Assembly (NCBI RefSeq): GCF_000027005.1
Contig: NC_012965.1
Coordinates: 124,001 to 188,000 of the forward strand
DNA: 64,000 bases
Reading direction: 5' to 3'
Source: Komagataella phaffii GS115
Lineage: Eukaryota > Ascomycota > Pichiomycetes > Pichiales > Pichiaceae
The notes below the pieces were generated by a model, which saw nothing but the letters and a program-made list of their open reading frames with translations, was not told where the DNA came from and did not search any database. The position numbers were made by a program, and so were the translations under genes. How positions within the stretch are numbered: position 1 is the stretch's first letter; every line of letters starts with the position of its first letter. Shown here in pieces: positions 48,851-60,964 of the stretch.

Positions 48851-50534
48851 GAGATGACGCGTCTGAAAGACATTTCATTTCTCCGTTCGTGAGACTTGAG
48901 ATGCAATACTATTCCGCACAGCTCATGCGTACAAACAGAATGGAGACAGAGTCTGCGATGTACAATTAACAAGTTTTGACTGTTGTGAACTAAATGAACT
49001 GACATAATACTTTGAGATTATATTGAGATTGCCAGACCGATAATCTAGCAGTAAACTAAGACGAATTTATTCGATGATTTGAAGTCTCTGGGATTGAATG
49101 TTTTTATTGGTCGATGTATTGCATGTCCCAATAACTCTTATCGATTGCTTACTTTTGAATTTGATCCGCTACACTCTGCTGGCTCTGCTCTGAAATCAGT
49201 GAAATTGCTGAGAGCTATGTGTGCAACTTATCCCGTTCCTACATTTATCCCAACCATCCAATTTTCCTTTATCCTTTGTAAGTGTCGTCACTTGATATTA
49301 TAAGTTCAGCCAGCTCGACCTAGGCTTCCAATATCTGACTAAGTGTGAGTTCCATGATTTGAGGAGCCACACATAGATCAACGTTCAGTAGCATTTGAAT
49401 CCCAAGGGTCGCAGTAAGACAGAAAAAGATCATTATCCACATAGTGCGTTCTTGCGTTTAGCTGAAAGGAGCGGCATCCAGCGATACACCCTAAGTTTGG
49501 GCACAGAACTCCGCTTACAGTGCGCAGTATCCTAGTTTTGTGATGCACATTCTCAAAGCGTGTATGCAGTTTTTTCCTGAGTAACTTAGGCTGACTGATA
49601 ACTCCACAATTGATGTATGTCCTGTTGTTGTTAGACAAATCACATAAACCACAATCAGAAGACAAATGACCACGAAGAAAACAACAGAAAGATAGTTTTG
49701 CGTTTGGCCCAGTCAATGCTGGGCACAAGCTTCATTACATGAGAAAAGTAAATGCGAAGCAATCAAACCAATTTCAGAACACACCATGAGGATCATTGTA
49801 GCGTACTTGGTCGTCTAGCCTAGTTGAATCTTGGTTTTAAAGCATATAAGCAACCGAGATCAACTCAGCCAGAACTGGTAGTCAGTTGTGCACATATGAT
49901 GGGGGAAAAAAGAAAGAGTTTCCTGCTCATCTTTTAAGATTGGGGATGAGAACGCATCTATTGTTTCGAAGCATCAATAAGAGCACGGCGATGTATCTTC
50001 TTCTTGTACCGTCGAAAAATTAATGAGTTCTCCCTCGATTATCCCCCTTTCTCGATCTAATCCCTATGAAGCAAACTAAGGAGGCGTTAACAACATCATC
50101 CTGGTTATGTATTGGTGCGATCTGTTGATGAAGTCATTTTCAAGTGCTAATTTTGCAACCAACTAGAGGCGAACGTCACCTGCATCATGCACCTCAAAGG
50201 TACAGTAGCCGAATTGAATCAAGATCCAAATATAAGAGGATGAATGGCAACCCCTACGATTGGATTCATTTCACTGGTATCATTCTTCACATTGTGTTAG
50301 AATACTTCGCAGCTCTTGGAGCCCTGAAATAGAATCGGTCGTAACGGTATATCTACTTCGAAAACGAAAGGCAAGAAGAAAAGATTTTTTAGTGTCTTTG
50401 TAGCTGATTTTACCGGTGAGAAGTGGGGCTGCCCTGCATTTGAAATGACCCGGTTGTTAAACTTGGATTTCAACATCCAGAATCCCGATTTTGATTTTTT
50501 ACTTTTATCGATGGTGTAACTCTTTTTGTTTGCC
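48851..50534. other. 1.7-kb gene-poor region upstream of the adhesin
   Basis: Open frames here (49079-49303, 49378-49728 minus, 50144-50332) have no ATG start and no coding character. I saw no tRNA, LTR or tandem repeat. Long upstream regions are typical of regulated cell-surface adhesin genes. Confidence 0.55.
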
Positions 50535-52263
50535 ATGACGAAGTTTACGATATTGCTTTTGGTTTTGCTAAAATTCTATTCTATTCTTGCAATAGAAGTT
50601 GATGGAAGTGCAAACGGTCAACCTTTGGCTCACCCTATTGTCGTAGAAGTCCATGAAGCAACGAAATGGATCACTCATACCTCACCGTGGACTGGTACAC
50701 CTGAGGCAATAAGGACTGTAACAGGGGAGACTCCCTATGAGCAAAAGATTGCGAGATATGACGAATTTAACCCTAGACTTGCCAACAGAGAGATTATTGA
50801 TTGCGTAGCATTTTGCTGTGGGGATGCGACGTCATCACCCTCCATCACCGAGCCAGAAAGTACTGCGACTGAGCTACCTGAGTCTTATGTAACTATCAAC
50901 CGACCATGGTCTTTGTCTTGGATCCCTGACGTCCCTCCGGGTTCCCCATATTGGAGCACTTCCACAATTCCACCAAGTGGTACTGAACCTGGAACTGTTA
51001 TTATATATTTCTACCTTTATGATGACGCTAGAAAAAGGAGAGAGATAAATTTTGGTTCCACTCAGCCGTATCATGGCAGGCCTAAGCTCCTGGGATCGAT
51101 TGAAAAACGAGAACTTTGTCAGTGTGACGCTGTCTGCTGTCTAGGAGATTTAAGTTGCGAGGTTTATGTAACCACCACCCAACCATGGACTGGTACTTAC
51201 GAAACCACGTACAACAATTACACCGACTGGCAGTGAGCCAGGTACCGTGATTATTGAAACTCCAGAATTGTATGTGACCACCACCCAACCATGGACTGGT
51301 ACTTACGAAACCACGTACACAATTACACCGACTGGCAGTGAGCCAGGTACCGTGATTATTGAAACTCCAGAATCGTATGTNACCACCACCCAACCATGGA
51401 CTGGAACCTACGAAACCACATACACNNTNNCACCNANTGGNANNGAGCCAGGTACCGTGATTATTGAAACTCCAGAATTGTATGTGACCACCACCCAACC
51501 ATGGACTGGTACTTACGAAACCACGTACACAATTACACCGACTGGCAGTGAGCCAGGAACTGTTATCGTTGAAATACCAGTAAGCTATGTGAACAGCACC
51601 CAAATATCGACCAGTACCTACGACACAACTGATACAGTTCTATCAAGTGGCGTCGAGCCAGGAACCATTGCGATTGAGACTCCAATTGTATACTTAAACA
51701 CTTCCGTTTCAGCATTCAGCAGACCGTGGACCAAAATTGATACTGTCACACAGTTTAGTTCCTGCGCTGTTTGTAGTAAACCTGAAACGATTACAGTTAC
51801 TCCTGAGAATCCAATTGATACTGTGACTATTATTATCTCGCAACCCCAAAGCACATCTCAAAGCAATACCCCAACTTCGTTCAAAGCGAACAGTACGTCT
51901 GCATTTAGTAGATTCGATGAAGATAGTATCCCAGTTTTTGGTAGCTATAGCTACGAAATAACAGTGAACATTGATGTGAATACAGAGGACGACACAACTA
52001 CGAATCTGAACGCAGATACGACTATCATTATTGGTTCACTTAGTGCTATTCGCACTGTGGCTGGCAGTTCAAGTAATTATCATGCCTCTAATATCTCTCC
52101 CACTATTAACAGTCAAAAAACAGCTTCTTCTGTCGTGGTACATTCCGACTCATCTGCCACTGTTTACCAATTTTCGCCGTCTAATGGAGCGCCTTGGTTA
52201 AGTGTTCAAATAAGCACTCTATTGAGTGTAGTTGGTACTCTTCTTGCAGCAGTACTCCTTTGA
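50535..52263 (+). CDS. Flocculin-repeat GPI-anchored cell-surface protein, with 1-nt frame break
   Basis: The product looks like a secreted wall protein. A signal peptide (MTKFTILLLVLLKFYSILA) is followed by an N-terminal part with two Cys-rich motifs (CVAFCCGD and CQCDAVCCLGDLSC) and Kex2-like KR sites. Flocculin-type repeats come next (TTTQPWTGTYETTY, 35 residues each), then a Ser/Thr-rich stalk. A hydrophobic GPI-signal tail (VQISTLLSVVGTLLAAVLL) ends the protein. The frame from 50535 stops at 51236 because the first repeat has one extra A at about 51213, compared with the next copies. The following frame resumes the repeat exactly and runs to 52263. Ten ambiguous bases lie in the repeats. 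Collapse or error is likely, but phase variation cannot be excluded. Confidence 0.75.
51171..51590 (+). repeat. Four 105-bp flocculin-type tandem repeats, with ambiguous bases
   Basis: Copies begin with ACCACCACCCAACCATGG at 51171, 51277, 51382 and 51487. The first step is 106 bp because of an inserted A, and the next two are 105 bp. A fifth, diverged copy follows from about 51592. The third copy contains N at 51381, 51426-51427, 51429-51430, 51435, 51437, 51441 and 51443-51444. Otherwise the copies are almost identical, suggesting recent amplification and collapsed assembly. Confidence 0.9.
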
Positions 52264-52912
52264 CTTGCTCAATTCGATTTTTCATCATGTTCATTGTATG
52301 CATTACGTTATCCTTGATCCAGAGTTTTTTAGTTCTCTATCTGTAATTCAGGCTACAGGTATATCCTGAACTACCGTTACATACTCAGTAGCTAGTTAGA
52401 TTTCACAATGAGCTCAAGCTTTGGCGGTTTGAGAGCGCTAACACCTTTTCTGGCATATGTATAGGAAAGACAATCTCAACTATATGGAGCTATGTCACCC
52501 TTGTTTGCTGCAACCAAGCTGGGCCTGACTGAACATTGTGATTCTTGTCTATTTCTGTGCCTTAAGCTTTTGGATTTATGGCCTCGTCTGAAGAAAAACG
52601 GTGCTTTCTGCTAGATATGGCCGCAACGGTTATCCTTTTCAATCAAGGCTTAAGTAGTAATTATCCCCTAAAACTTTCTCCAAAACGTTCAAACCGCAAT
52701 TGCTTGAATTTTATATTACACATTCTTATCAAGGTGCTCCTTAAACCTCAGCTTGATTTTACCTTCTGAGCGGATAATGTAAGTACAACAACCGATTGAA
52801 TGTCAACTATCTCAATGGTGTTTGGAGCTCTGCGCTATCGTCCATGTTTTCATATTCTACCAGGTTTCCAGATCAGTACAGTACCAGTACCATCTTTCGA
52901 ACAACATGCAAA
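52264..52912. other. Intergenic region between the adhesin and APL1
   Basis: This 649-bp stretch has a 63-codon ATG frame (52578-52769) with no family features, which I do not call. No RNA gene or repeat is seen. Confidence 0.5.
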
Positions 52913-55115
52913 ATGGTCAATGATTCCAAATATTTTGTGAAAGTGAGTATGAAATAGTTTAATTGACCAGTAATAGAGTGTTAACCGTTTTCAGTGCAGA
53001 GGATCCGAGCTTTTAGCGGAGTTTCGGGAAGCTACCAACTCCAAGAAGGAGAAGAATACTCTTTTGAAAAAGAAGAATGTTTTGAAGAAGTTTCTAGCCA
53101 ATATTACAGTGGAAAGTACAGATATCATTGATGTATTTACTGAGGTAATCAAACTATACAAAGAAGCTCAACAAAGTAGTCTAGATCAAGAACTACGAGT
53201 TATGATTTATCATTGTTTGCGGTCCACAAATCATTACCGTAGTGAGGATAGGGAACAGGTGATCGAGTTGTTATTGCGTGATTACTACAGTAAATCAATT
53301 CCTGCTCATATAAAGGGCCTGGCTTTACAAACCCTCACTTCCATCCCAAATGAACATTTCATCCAAGCATCTATTCCCGCTGTCAAGAAATCATTACATG
53401 ATCAAGATCCACACGTGAGAAAAACCGGTTGCTTTTGCGTAGCAAGAATATATGAGTTTGACCTTCAGATTGGCAATGACGCACACTTGATTGACCATTT
53501 AAACGATAAATTAGACGATGGAAATCCTTCGGTTGTCTCTAGTGCTCTTGTAGCGCTCTCAGATATTACAGAGAAAGTGGAGGAGTTTGAATTTAGTATT
53601 TCAGAGGACCATGCATTTGAGCTCTTGGATATCCTTCCTACCATCAACGAGTGGGCACAAGCCAGCAGTCTGTCTTCTATTCTATACTTTGCTCCCGATT
53701 CTCAAGCCACTGCTTGTGAGATCATAGATAAAGTTTTGCCTTATTTACAACAGTCCAACAACGAAGTAGTTTTGAATGCCTTGAAAGTGATAATTTACAT
53801 GTCGAATTACATAATGCACCCCGAGGATTTGATTCCCCAGTTGCCCAAGAGAATTGGATCAGCGTTGGTTAGTGTGTTGAATTCTGGACCAGAAATTCAG
53901 TTTTTGTTACTTCGAAACACCATTTTGTTACTTCTAAGCAAGTTCAATCTAGTTAGCTTAAATGTGACCTCCTTTTTCTGTCGTTATAACGACCCGATAT
54001 ACATAAAGGATACCAAACTTGAGATCATTTATCTTCTAGCCAATGAGGAGAATTTGCATATTATTTTAGAAGAGTTGGAAGAGTATGCCAGAGATTCAGA
54101 CGTTCAAATGTCACGTAAAGCAATCAGAGCAATTGGAAACTTGGCCATAAAATTAGAAGATATAGCAACTGACGCCGTTCTTGTTCTGTCTGATCTGATT
54201 GAGTCGAAAGTGCCACATATTCTACAAGAAGTTGTTGTAGTTTTCAAGAGAATTGTTCGAAGGTATCCCTACCTTCACAGCAAAATGTTGAACAATCTGA
54301 TGGAAAACATTGATATGATTGAAGAACCAGGGTCCAAATTGGCTATTGTATGGTTAATTGGCGAGTACAATACAGCAATGGAAAAGAATGCCGTATCTTT
54401 ACTCAAAAAAATTGGGCAAAATTTCAGAGAGGACAATTCTGAAGTTCAGTTGGCATTTTTAACAGCATTAATTAAAGTCTATTTAAACTTTTCGGCTGAT
54501 AAAATGTGTGAAGACCTCGTAGTTGAAACTTTCAGGACAGCTACAGAAGATATCGGGAATATTGATGTTAGAGAAAGAGGGTTTTACTACTGGAGGTTAC
54601 TTTCTAACAGAAGAGACTTTCCTAATGCTATTGAGGAAATAGTCAACGCCAAGCTCCCAGTGATCTCTTCTGATCCCGATAATTTGGACACTAGAGTTCT
54701 GGAGGAATTAGAAATGAACATAGGAACTCTCGCATCAATATACCTGAAGCCTGTATCTCATGTTTTCAGACTGAACAAGGTTAAGGAGCTACAACACACT
54801 TCGGCTTTGAAAAGAGAGCACTCCTCAGTTTTTGCGGCACAAAAAAACCATTCTTCAAAAACTCTAAGACTTAGAAGCTCCAGTAGTTTGACCTACCGAA
54901 ATAAGTCTGCTTCATCACTTACTCCAATTGAGGCTGAGTTCAAGTTTAATCGTCAACAAGCAGGTCAACGATACTCCAGTAGCAAAGCTGATGACACTGA
55001 CTCAGACACCATGGTCGGGTCCTTGGATATTTCTGGAAGTCGCAAGCAAAAAAACTCTCTAGGTCTTACCAGGCGAATGAGTAAATTGGGAAGAAAGTTG
55101 ACGATCAGTAGATAA
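52913..55115 (+). CDS. APL1: AP-2 adaptor complex beta subunit, spliced
   Basis: Apl1 is the large beta subunit of the AP-2 clathrin adaptor at the plasma membrane. The long frame (from about 52995) lacks an ATG at its head. A 10-codon exon 1 (52913-52942, MVNDSKYFVK) joins through a GTGAGT donor at 52943, a TGTTAAC-like branch and a TTTTCAG acceptor ending at 52994. The 716-residue product matches the adaptin N-terminal trunk: DPHVRKTGCFCVARIYEFD, NDPIYIKDTKLEIIYLLANEE, DVQMSRKAIRAIGNLAIKLE. It also has the Apl1-specific end LEELEMNIGTLASIYLKPVS, followed by a basic Ser-rich tail ending RRMSKLGRKLTISR. It lacks an ear domain, as in S. cerevisiae Apl1 (700 residues). Confidence 0.9.
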
Positions 55116-55153
55116 GACCTTTTTTTGAACTTAAGTAGTTGCAAGAAAATTTT

Positions 55154-58100
55154 TCACGGATTTTCTTCTGTTTTAATGGTGCTGGGAGTATTGTGTATCG
55201 CTCTTTTTCCGAGGAAAACAATCTCTTCATCCTTTGGTACTTCCTCTAATGGAGTAGAAGCTTTTCGAACATCAATAATTTCAATATCTTTTGAAAGCTT
55301 GACTGTTTCTGTGGATTCACCTATCGTTTCGATTTGTATATCTGGCATAAAGGGTTCTGGCCCTGAGGGTATTGAATTTAGGTCAATCGTTTTCTTCAAA
55401 ATGGTGGCTAGGATGATGATCGCAGCAGGTTTCGATAAAACCAGAGAATTTTCTTTGCAAAAGGGCGCTGCTACACAGTTAGGACATCCCCATTCACATT
55501 CACTGGGACAATTTAACACAGTGTTTAATGCCTTTTCCAAAATATCATCAATATACTCAAATGCTTTGGTGGAGAGTCCGGAACCACATTGACCTCCTTT
55601 TGCATCGTAAAAGATAAGTCTTGCTGGTCTAACCCTTTTGGTCTGTCTTGTGGCAAACTCTTTCTCTGGTGCCTTGCACTCGGTCTGAATCTCATCAACT
55701 CCACTCAAGATGAACAGGGGTAGAATGTTCATTATGGCATGTTGAGCAGCATGTATACCGCCTGCGATATTAAGGTGCTTCATTCTAATGAAATCTAAGG
55801 CACTCGAGGGAATGTCTATCCATATACCCTTTGATTTGATGACTATAGGTGGATTATTGACTTCCACGGCGTCAATGATTTCTCCAATTTTATTCTTTTT
55901 GAAGAATCCAAATACCACAATAGTGGTATATATCTTTCCGAAATATATTGGAACATCGGATCCATTTCTTAAAGATCTTATCTTTTCTACTTCAACAGGA
56001 TCAACATCTGTAAAGTCTCTTTGTGAAGTAATCCAATCAACATTGACCCGCTCAACTTTGGCATATTTGTCATCCGAGTTGAAATCTCGAACAATATACG
56101 GCAGACCTTGGTGAATGAATATCCCACCATCGTAAAGTGTAAAACTGGTCCTTGATGCTTCAACTTCTTCAATGACAACATTCCTGTTATTAGTAATATC
56201 AACAACTGCATAGTTCTCCTCTTCAATTGCCCGTATAGAAACGTGACTTGGAGGCCATGGTAGGTATCTTGAAGATACATGATATGCAGGCTCTGGATAG
56301 TCTGGGGAAGTTTCCAGAAAATCTAGTCTATTCGCCAGAATCTCTTCAATCTGGTCTTGATTGTAATCACTAAACCATTTGGCTTCCCAATCCAGATCAT
56401 CAATCGGTTTTTCGAACGCAGCGCATTGAAGATGAGATTCAAGCACTGCTGTATTTGAGAAATCTAAAATTAGGTCTTGGTACTCCATTGAGATCAGCTC
56501 TTGAGGATTGTTCATGTAATGTCTGTTGACAGGATCATCGCTGCCAACAACAATGGTAAGAGAATCCTTATTTCTTCTTCCGGCTCGACCACTTTGTTGC
56601 TGAAAATTAGCAATAGAGAGGGGAAAACCACACATCACCACGCAATCAAGTGTACCGATATCAATTCCCAATTCTAAAGCGTTTGTCGAAATGATACATT
56701 TCAAGTTTCCGTTGAACATTTCCCTTTCAATCTTTCTCCTGTCTGAGGTCGAGTATCCACCTCTATAACTCATTACTTTAGTGACGAGATCCAATTTGTC
56801 CATAGATTTCAGTTGACTTCGGACTTCCTTCATTAAGAGTTCACAAACTCGTCGAACTACGCAGAAACAAATTGTCCTGACATTTTTCAGTACCAGTTGA
56901 ACGAGAACCTTGGCTGTTTGCACAATGAATGATTCTCTAGTACTATTTCCATCTTGTTGACTTAAAGTTCGGCTCATCAAGTTCGGAGGATTCCATGTCA
57001 CTACGTATTTCCCACCTGAAGGAGATCCATCTTTAACAATAAGCTGGCAATCCGACTCGTCTATACCAAATATATTGTGCATATGGGCCATTGGATACTT
57101 CAGGGTAGCCGAGCATGAAATAAATTGAACTGAGTCATTGCCATATATTGAACATAATCTTCGTAGCCTTCTCATGATCAGGGCAACATGGGCACCAAAA
57201 AGACCTTTGTACATATGCAATTCGTCAATGACAACATATTGTAAGTTTCTAAGAAAAGGGACCCATTGCTTATGACTAGGAAGAATTGAGGAATGTAGCA
57301 TATCAGGATTTGTAAATATCACACTGGCATGTTCTCTGATGGACAATCTAGCTGATTTCTCAGTGTCACCATCATAAGTGTCTAAGACTGTGTTGAATAG
57401 AGATGGAATTGATTTTACCAATTCACTCAATGATCGCTTTTGATCCTGAGCCAACGCTTTTGTAGGAAACACATAGAGTGCAGTTGCCAACCCGTTTGTC
57501 TCTTGAAGTGCTTTTAGTAATGGAATCTGATAAATCAAAGATTTTCCTGATGAAGTTGAGGTGGAAATGATAACGTGTTTCTTATGAACACAGATGCTGT
57601 TCAAAGCTTCTGCCTGATGTGAATACAACTTATTAATTTTTTTCGTGTGAGTAATACCTGTCCAAATCTCGGGGGACAAGTCAAAGTCAAGTTCCTCATA
57701 GACAGGTTCCTTTGGCTGTAAGTGGAAGAGACCTTTGTCGGATATCTGATCTCGATAAAAGGGAGTTTGTTTGAGATGATCAATGATAACAGGAATAGGA
57801 TCTCTCGTCTCATTGGAAGGTTGAGAAGGGGTTTTCGTTGAATTCGATACCATTTCTTCAATAGGATCTTGGTAAGTAGCTGTGGTAGGAATATAAGCTT
57901 TGGCAATGTGATTCAGTTCATCTTGAGGGTCCAAGCTATTGTCGTAACACTTATGAAGGAATTGAGAAACCTTGATCTCAAAATTAGTATTTCTTTTACT
58001 AATGAGCTTTTTCATAGAATCCTGAGAGAATGTGGGAGTAGTAAGAGCATTAGCACTACTATACCTTGATATTCCATCCCGTTCTTTTCGTATTTTTCCA

Positions 58101-58531
58101 TCCACAAACTCAAATATCAAAATCTGTTTGCTCATATTCAAGTCTGAATCCGAGTCCTTCAGCTGAAAGATATCTGTCTCTTTTTGTTCCCACCCCCGGT
58201 TATAGGTAAACTGTTTCTTTTCGGTATGAATCTGATTCTCGTCGATGTACTCAAAATTCACATTGTCAGGTAATAGGGCGGCAATCTGAGCACCTTCTTC
58301 TAAGGTGACTTGTCGTTTTAAAGCGGATTCGGGGGCAGTCTTGATTAGTTCCCAGGTAGTAACGAGGTGCTTTCTTGAACATAGAAATGTGAAGTAAGTG
58401 TTAATCCTGAAATGAATTTTCTCTAAGGTTTGGAAATATTCAGGCCAATCACTTACAGGTATTGAAAGAGCTTTCTTCTGCTTCTTTAGTTCACCAGTAT
58501 ATGAGGACGTTTCATTAGCTCTCTTTTCCAT
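55154..58531 (-). CDS. HRQ1: RecQ4-like 3'-5' DNA helicase Hrq1
   Basis: Hrq1 is the fungal RecQL4-related helicase, acting in interstrand crosslink repair and telomere maintenance. The ATG at 58531 gives 1125 residues; the frame extends upstream without an ATG. Helicase motifs are in order: ISTSTSSGKSLIYQIPLL (Walker A), VFPTKALAQDQ, VIDELHMYKG (DEVH-type box), FISCSATLKYP, IISTNALELGIDIG and FQQQSGRAGRRNK (motif VI). The C-terminal DUF1998-like domain ends in a Cys cluster (CPSECEWGCPNCVAAPFC), probably a zinc site. A tail of about 80 acidic and basic residues follows. It converges on APL1 with a 38-bp gap. Confidence 0.92.
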   Translation of the reverse strand: MEKRANETSSYTGELKKQKKALSIPVSDWPEYFQTLEKIHFRINTYFTFLCSRKHLVTTWELIKTAPESALKRQVTLEEGAQIAALLPDNVNFEYIDENQIHTEKKQFTYNRGWEQKETDIFQLKDSDSDLNMSKQILIFEFVDGKIRKERDGISRYSSANALTTPTFSQDSMKKLISKRNTNFEIKVSQFLHKCYDNSLDPQDELNHIAKAYIPTTATYQDPIEEMVSNSTKTPSQPSNETRDPIPVIIDHLKQTPFYRDQISDKGLFHLQPKEPVYEELDFDLSPEIWTGITHTKKINKLYSHQAEALNSICVHKKHVIISTSTSSGKSLIYQIPLLKALQETNGLATALYVFPTKALAQDQKRSLSELVKSIPSLFNTVLDTYDGDTEKSARLSIREHASVIFTNPDMLHSSILPSHKQWVPFLRNLQYVVIDELHMYKGLFGAHVALIMRRLRRLCSIYGNDSVQFISCSATLKYPMAHMHNIFGIDESDCQLIVKDGSPSGGKYVVTWNPPNLMSRTLSQQDGNSTRESFIVQTAKVLVQLVLKNVRTICFCVVRRVCELLMKEVRSQLKSMDKLDLVTKVMSYRGGYSTSDRRKIEREMFNGNLKCIISTNALELGIDIGTLDCVVMCGFPLSIANFQQQSGRAGRRNKDSLTIVVGSDDPVNRHYMNNPQELISMEYQDLILDFSNTAVLESHLQCAAFEKPIDDLDWEAKWFSDYNQDQIEEILANRLDFLETSPDYPEPAYHVSSRYLPWPPSHVSIRAIEEENYAVVDITNNRNVVIEEVEASRTSFTLYDGGIFIHQGLPYIVRDFNSDDKYAKVERVNVDWITSQRDFTDVDPVEVEKIRSLRNGSDVPIYFGKIYTTIVVFGFFKKNKIGEIIDAVEVNNPPIVIKSKGIWIDIPSSALDFIRMKHLNIAGGIHAAQHAIMNILPLFILSGVDEIQTECKAPEKEFATRQTKRVRPARLIFYDAKGGQCGSGLSTKAFEYIDDILEKALNTVLNCPSECEWGCPNCVAAPFCKENSLVLSKPAAIIILATILKKTIDLNSIPSGPEPFMPDIQIETIGESTETVKLSKDIEIIDVRKASTPLEEVPKDEEIVFLGKRAIHNTPSTIKTEENP

Positions 58532-59586
58532 AATGCTATGGGCGGGAGTGTTTCTCGAAGATCGTGAGTCTGATGTAATCAGGGGAATGAAAGAGTGAGA
58601 GGAAAGTACCTGGGCAAAATCACACAATTCCAAACCATGCTAAATGAGATTTAAAGAACAAACGATGGCAAAAGGCAACCGTTATAAATGTGATCTTTCT
58701 TGGCAGTTATCTGTCAATTTTTCTAAGGAACAGTGAATTCATCATAGGAGAGATGTTATACGTTACATAATCATACATACTGCATGTATCTCACCTACTT
58801 TACCTCATCAACTCTAAAACAGTTCTAGTCCCAACCCCAGATTCCTAGTCATGACACAAGTCCGCACCGGACAGGACTCACAACCAGCAAGAGAAGCTAA
58901 CAAATTTACGCCCCGGTAAAACATTCTTTAGGGGCCGTTCAATGGTAATTTTCCTCTCACCCGTTTAAACTTACCTCCGGGCGGTATCTTCAATAACCTC
59001 TGTTGTCCCCGGGTATCATTGGAAACAGTGAGGGACGTTGAACAGAAGAGAGGATCACCGTAAATTTGCCTTGCAATTGGCCCTAACCACGGATGGTTAA
59101 CTTCAAGCCATCACGACAGCAATTGAGTCGGCGCATAGCTACCCTCCTCTTCTTGACCCCATGCATAGGACCAACCTTAACCGATGGAACAGGTTCCTCC
59201 GCTCCGTCCCCTGGTAGTGTCTCTGCGCAAGAAATAGTTAAGGTATGAAGACTGATCTCTCGCACCCCCCTCACAGTACTGTTATGGTGAATTGACAAAG
59301 CCATTGGCTAGATTGAAACATGTAATTCATATGTAATCTTGTTCAATTAACGAGCTTCGTACAGTCTCAATCTAGACGTCTGATAATGGCGTTTGTGCTC
59401 CTAATCGATGAGCCATCTCATGTGACGTCTATACGCTTCGATGGCTTCCGTCGCGAATATAGAACCACTTGAAATATGCTGCAAACCACGATCCACCCTG
59501 GTCCTGAAAAGATATAAATACAGCACATCTAGCAGGCTTTTGTCTTCTTGGTTGAAACACACAATTATAACAATCTACATCTAAAA
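58532..59586. other. 1.06-kb divergent region between HRQ1 and ENO1
   Basis: This is the ENO1 promoter and HRQ1 5' region. Apart from the TATA box I see no RNA gene, repeat or convincing frame. A 73-codon minus-strand frame (59083-59304) has no family features. Confidence 0.6.
59513..59520 (+). promoter_or_regulatory. TATA box of ENO1
   Basis: TATAAATA lies 74 bp upstream of the ATG, followed by a pyrimidine-rich stretch, as in strong yeast promoters. Confidence 0.75.
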
Positions 59587-60897
59587 ATGGCTATTTCAAA
59601 AGTATTTGCCCGTTACGTCTACGACTCCAGAGGAAACCCAACCGTTGAGGTTGACCTCTACACTGAAAAGGGACTTTTCAGAGCAATTGTTCCTTCCGGT
59701 GCTTCTACCGGTGTCCACGAGGCTCTGGAATTGAGAGACGGTGACAAGTCAAAGTGGCTCGGTAAGGGTGTCTTGAAGGCTGTTGCCAATGTCAATGACA
59801 TCATTGCTCCAGCTATCGTTAAGGCAAACATTGACGTTAAGGACCAAGAGGCCATTGACGCTTTCTTGAACAAATTGGACGGAACTCCAAACAAGGGTAA
59901 GTTGGGTGCCAATGCTGTCCTTGGTGTCTCTTTGGCTGCCGCTAAGGCCGGTGCCGCTGAGAAGAACGTTCCTCTTTACCAACACATTGCCGACCTGTCC
60001 GGTACTCCAAAGCCATACGTCTTGCCAGTTCCATTCCAGAATGTCTTGAACGGTGGTTCTCACGCTGGTGGTGCTCTAGCTTTCCAAGAGTTCATGATTG
60101 TTCCAACCGATGCTCCAACCTTTTCTGAGGCTCTGAGAATTGGTACCGAGGTCTACCACAACTTAAAGTCTTTGGCTAAGAAGACTTACGGACAATCTGC
60201 TGGTAACGTCGGTGACGAAGGTGGTGTTGCTCCTGACATTTCTACTCCAAAGGAGGCTTTGGACCTGATCTCTGCCGCCATTGAGAAGGCTGGCTACACC
60301 GGAAAGATTGGTATCGCTTTGGACGTTGCCTCTTCCGAGTTCTACAAAGACGGCAAGTACGACTTGGACTTCAAGAACCCTAACTCTGACCCATCTAAGT
60401 GGTTGAGTGGCCAGGAGTTGGCTGCCCTGTACAAGGAATTGATTTCCCAGTACCCAATTGTATCCATTGAAGATCCATTTGCTGAAGATGACTGGGCTGC
60501 CTGGTCTCACTTTTTCTCTACTGTCGACATCCAAATCGTTGGTGATGACTTGACTGTTACCAACCCTATCAGAATCAAGAGAGCTATTGAGGAGAAGTCT
60601 GCCAATGCTTTGTTGTTGAAGGTAAACCAAATTGGTACTTTGACCGAATCTATCAAGGCTGCTACTGACTCTTATGCTGCTGGCTGGGGTGTAATGGTCT
60701 CCCACAGATCTGGTGAGACTGAAGATACCACCATCGCTGACATTGCTGTTGGTCTGAGAGCCGGCCAGATCAAGACTGGTGCTCCAGCCAGATCTGAGAG
60801 ATTGGCCAAGTTGAACCAAATTCTGAGAATTGAGGAAGAACTTGGTGACAAGGCCATCTACGCTGGTAAGAACTTCCACAAATCTGTTGCTATCTAA
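59587..60897 (+). CDS. ENO1: Enolase (2-phosphoglycerate dehydratase)
   Basis: Enolase converts 2-phosphoglycerate to phosphoenolpyruvate in glycolysis and works in reverse in gluconeogenesis. The 436 residues begin [22 protein letters not shown]. They include [35 protein letters not shown], the Mg-binding [11 protein letters not shown] and GDDLTVTNP. The signature [14 protein letters not shown] and the catalytic [19 protein letters not shown] are also present. The ATG at 59587 follows AAAA, a good yeast context, and matches the family length (437). Codon use is extremely biased towards preferred codons, a sign of high expression. CTG is used at conserved Leu positions. A single copy is seen here. 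Confidence 0.97.
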   Translation: MAISKVFARYVYDSRGNPTVEVDLYTEKGLFRAIVPSGASTGVHEALELRDGDKSKWLGKGVLKAVANVNDIIAPAIVKANIDVKDQEAIDAFLNKLDGTPNKGKLGANAVLGVSLAAAKAGAAEKNVPLYQHIADLSGTPKPYVLPVPFQNVLNGGSHAGGALAFQEFMIVPTDAPTFSEALRIGTEVYHNLKSLAKKTYGQSAGNVGDEGGVAPDISTPKEALDLISAAIEKAGYTGKIGIALDVASSEFYKDGKYDLDFKNPNSDPSKWLSGQELAALYKELISQYPIVSIEDPFAEDDWAAWSHFFSTVDIQIVGDDLTVTNPIRIKRAIEEKSANALLLKVNQIGTLTESIKAATDSYAAGWGVMVSHRSGETEDTTIADIAVGLRAGQIKTGAPARSERLAKLNQILRIEEELGDKAIYAGKNFHKSVAI

Positions 60898-60964
60898 ATT
60901 GGATATTAATCTATGTATTAAGGTAATGAGTCAAACTTACAATTGAGAACTAGTATTTTACTTT

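Noticed and set aside
49378..49728. 116-codon minus-strand Cys-rich frame
   Set aside because: It starts at TTG with no ATG near the head, and has no recognisable domain.
50297..50536. 79-codon minus-strand ATG frame whose start overlaps the adhesin ATG
   Set aside because: The shared CATG makes the start coincidental, and I see no domain. It could be revisited if transcripts appear.
58858..58951. Short GC stems (GTCCG/CGGAC, GCCCC/GGGGC) upstream of HRQ1
   Set aside because: Only five base pairs each and no tRNA or snoRNA boxes, so they are expected by chance.
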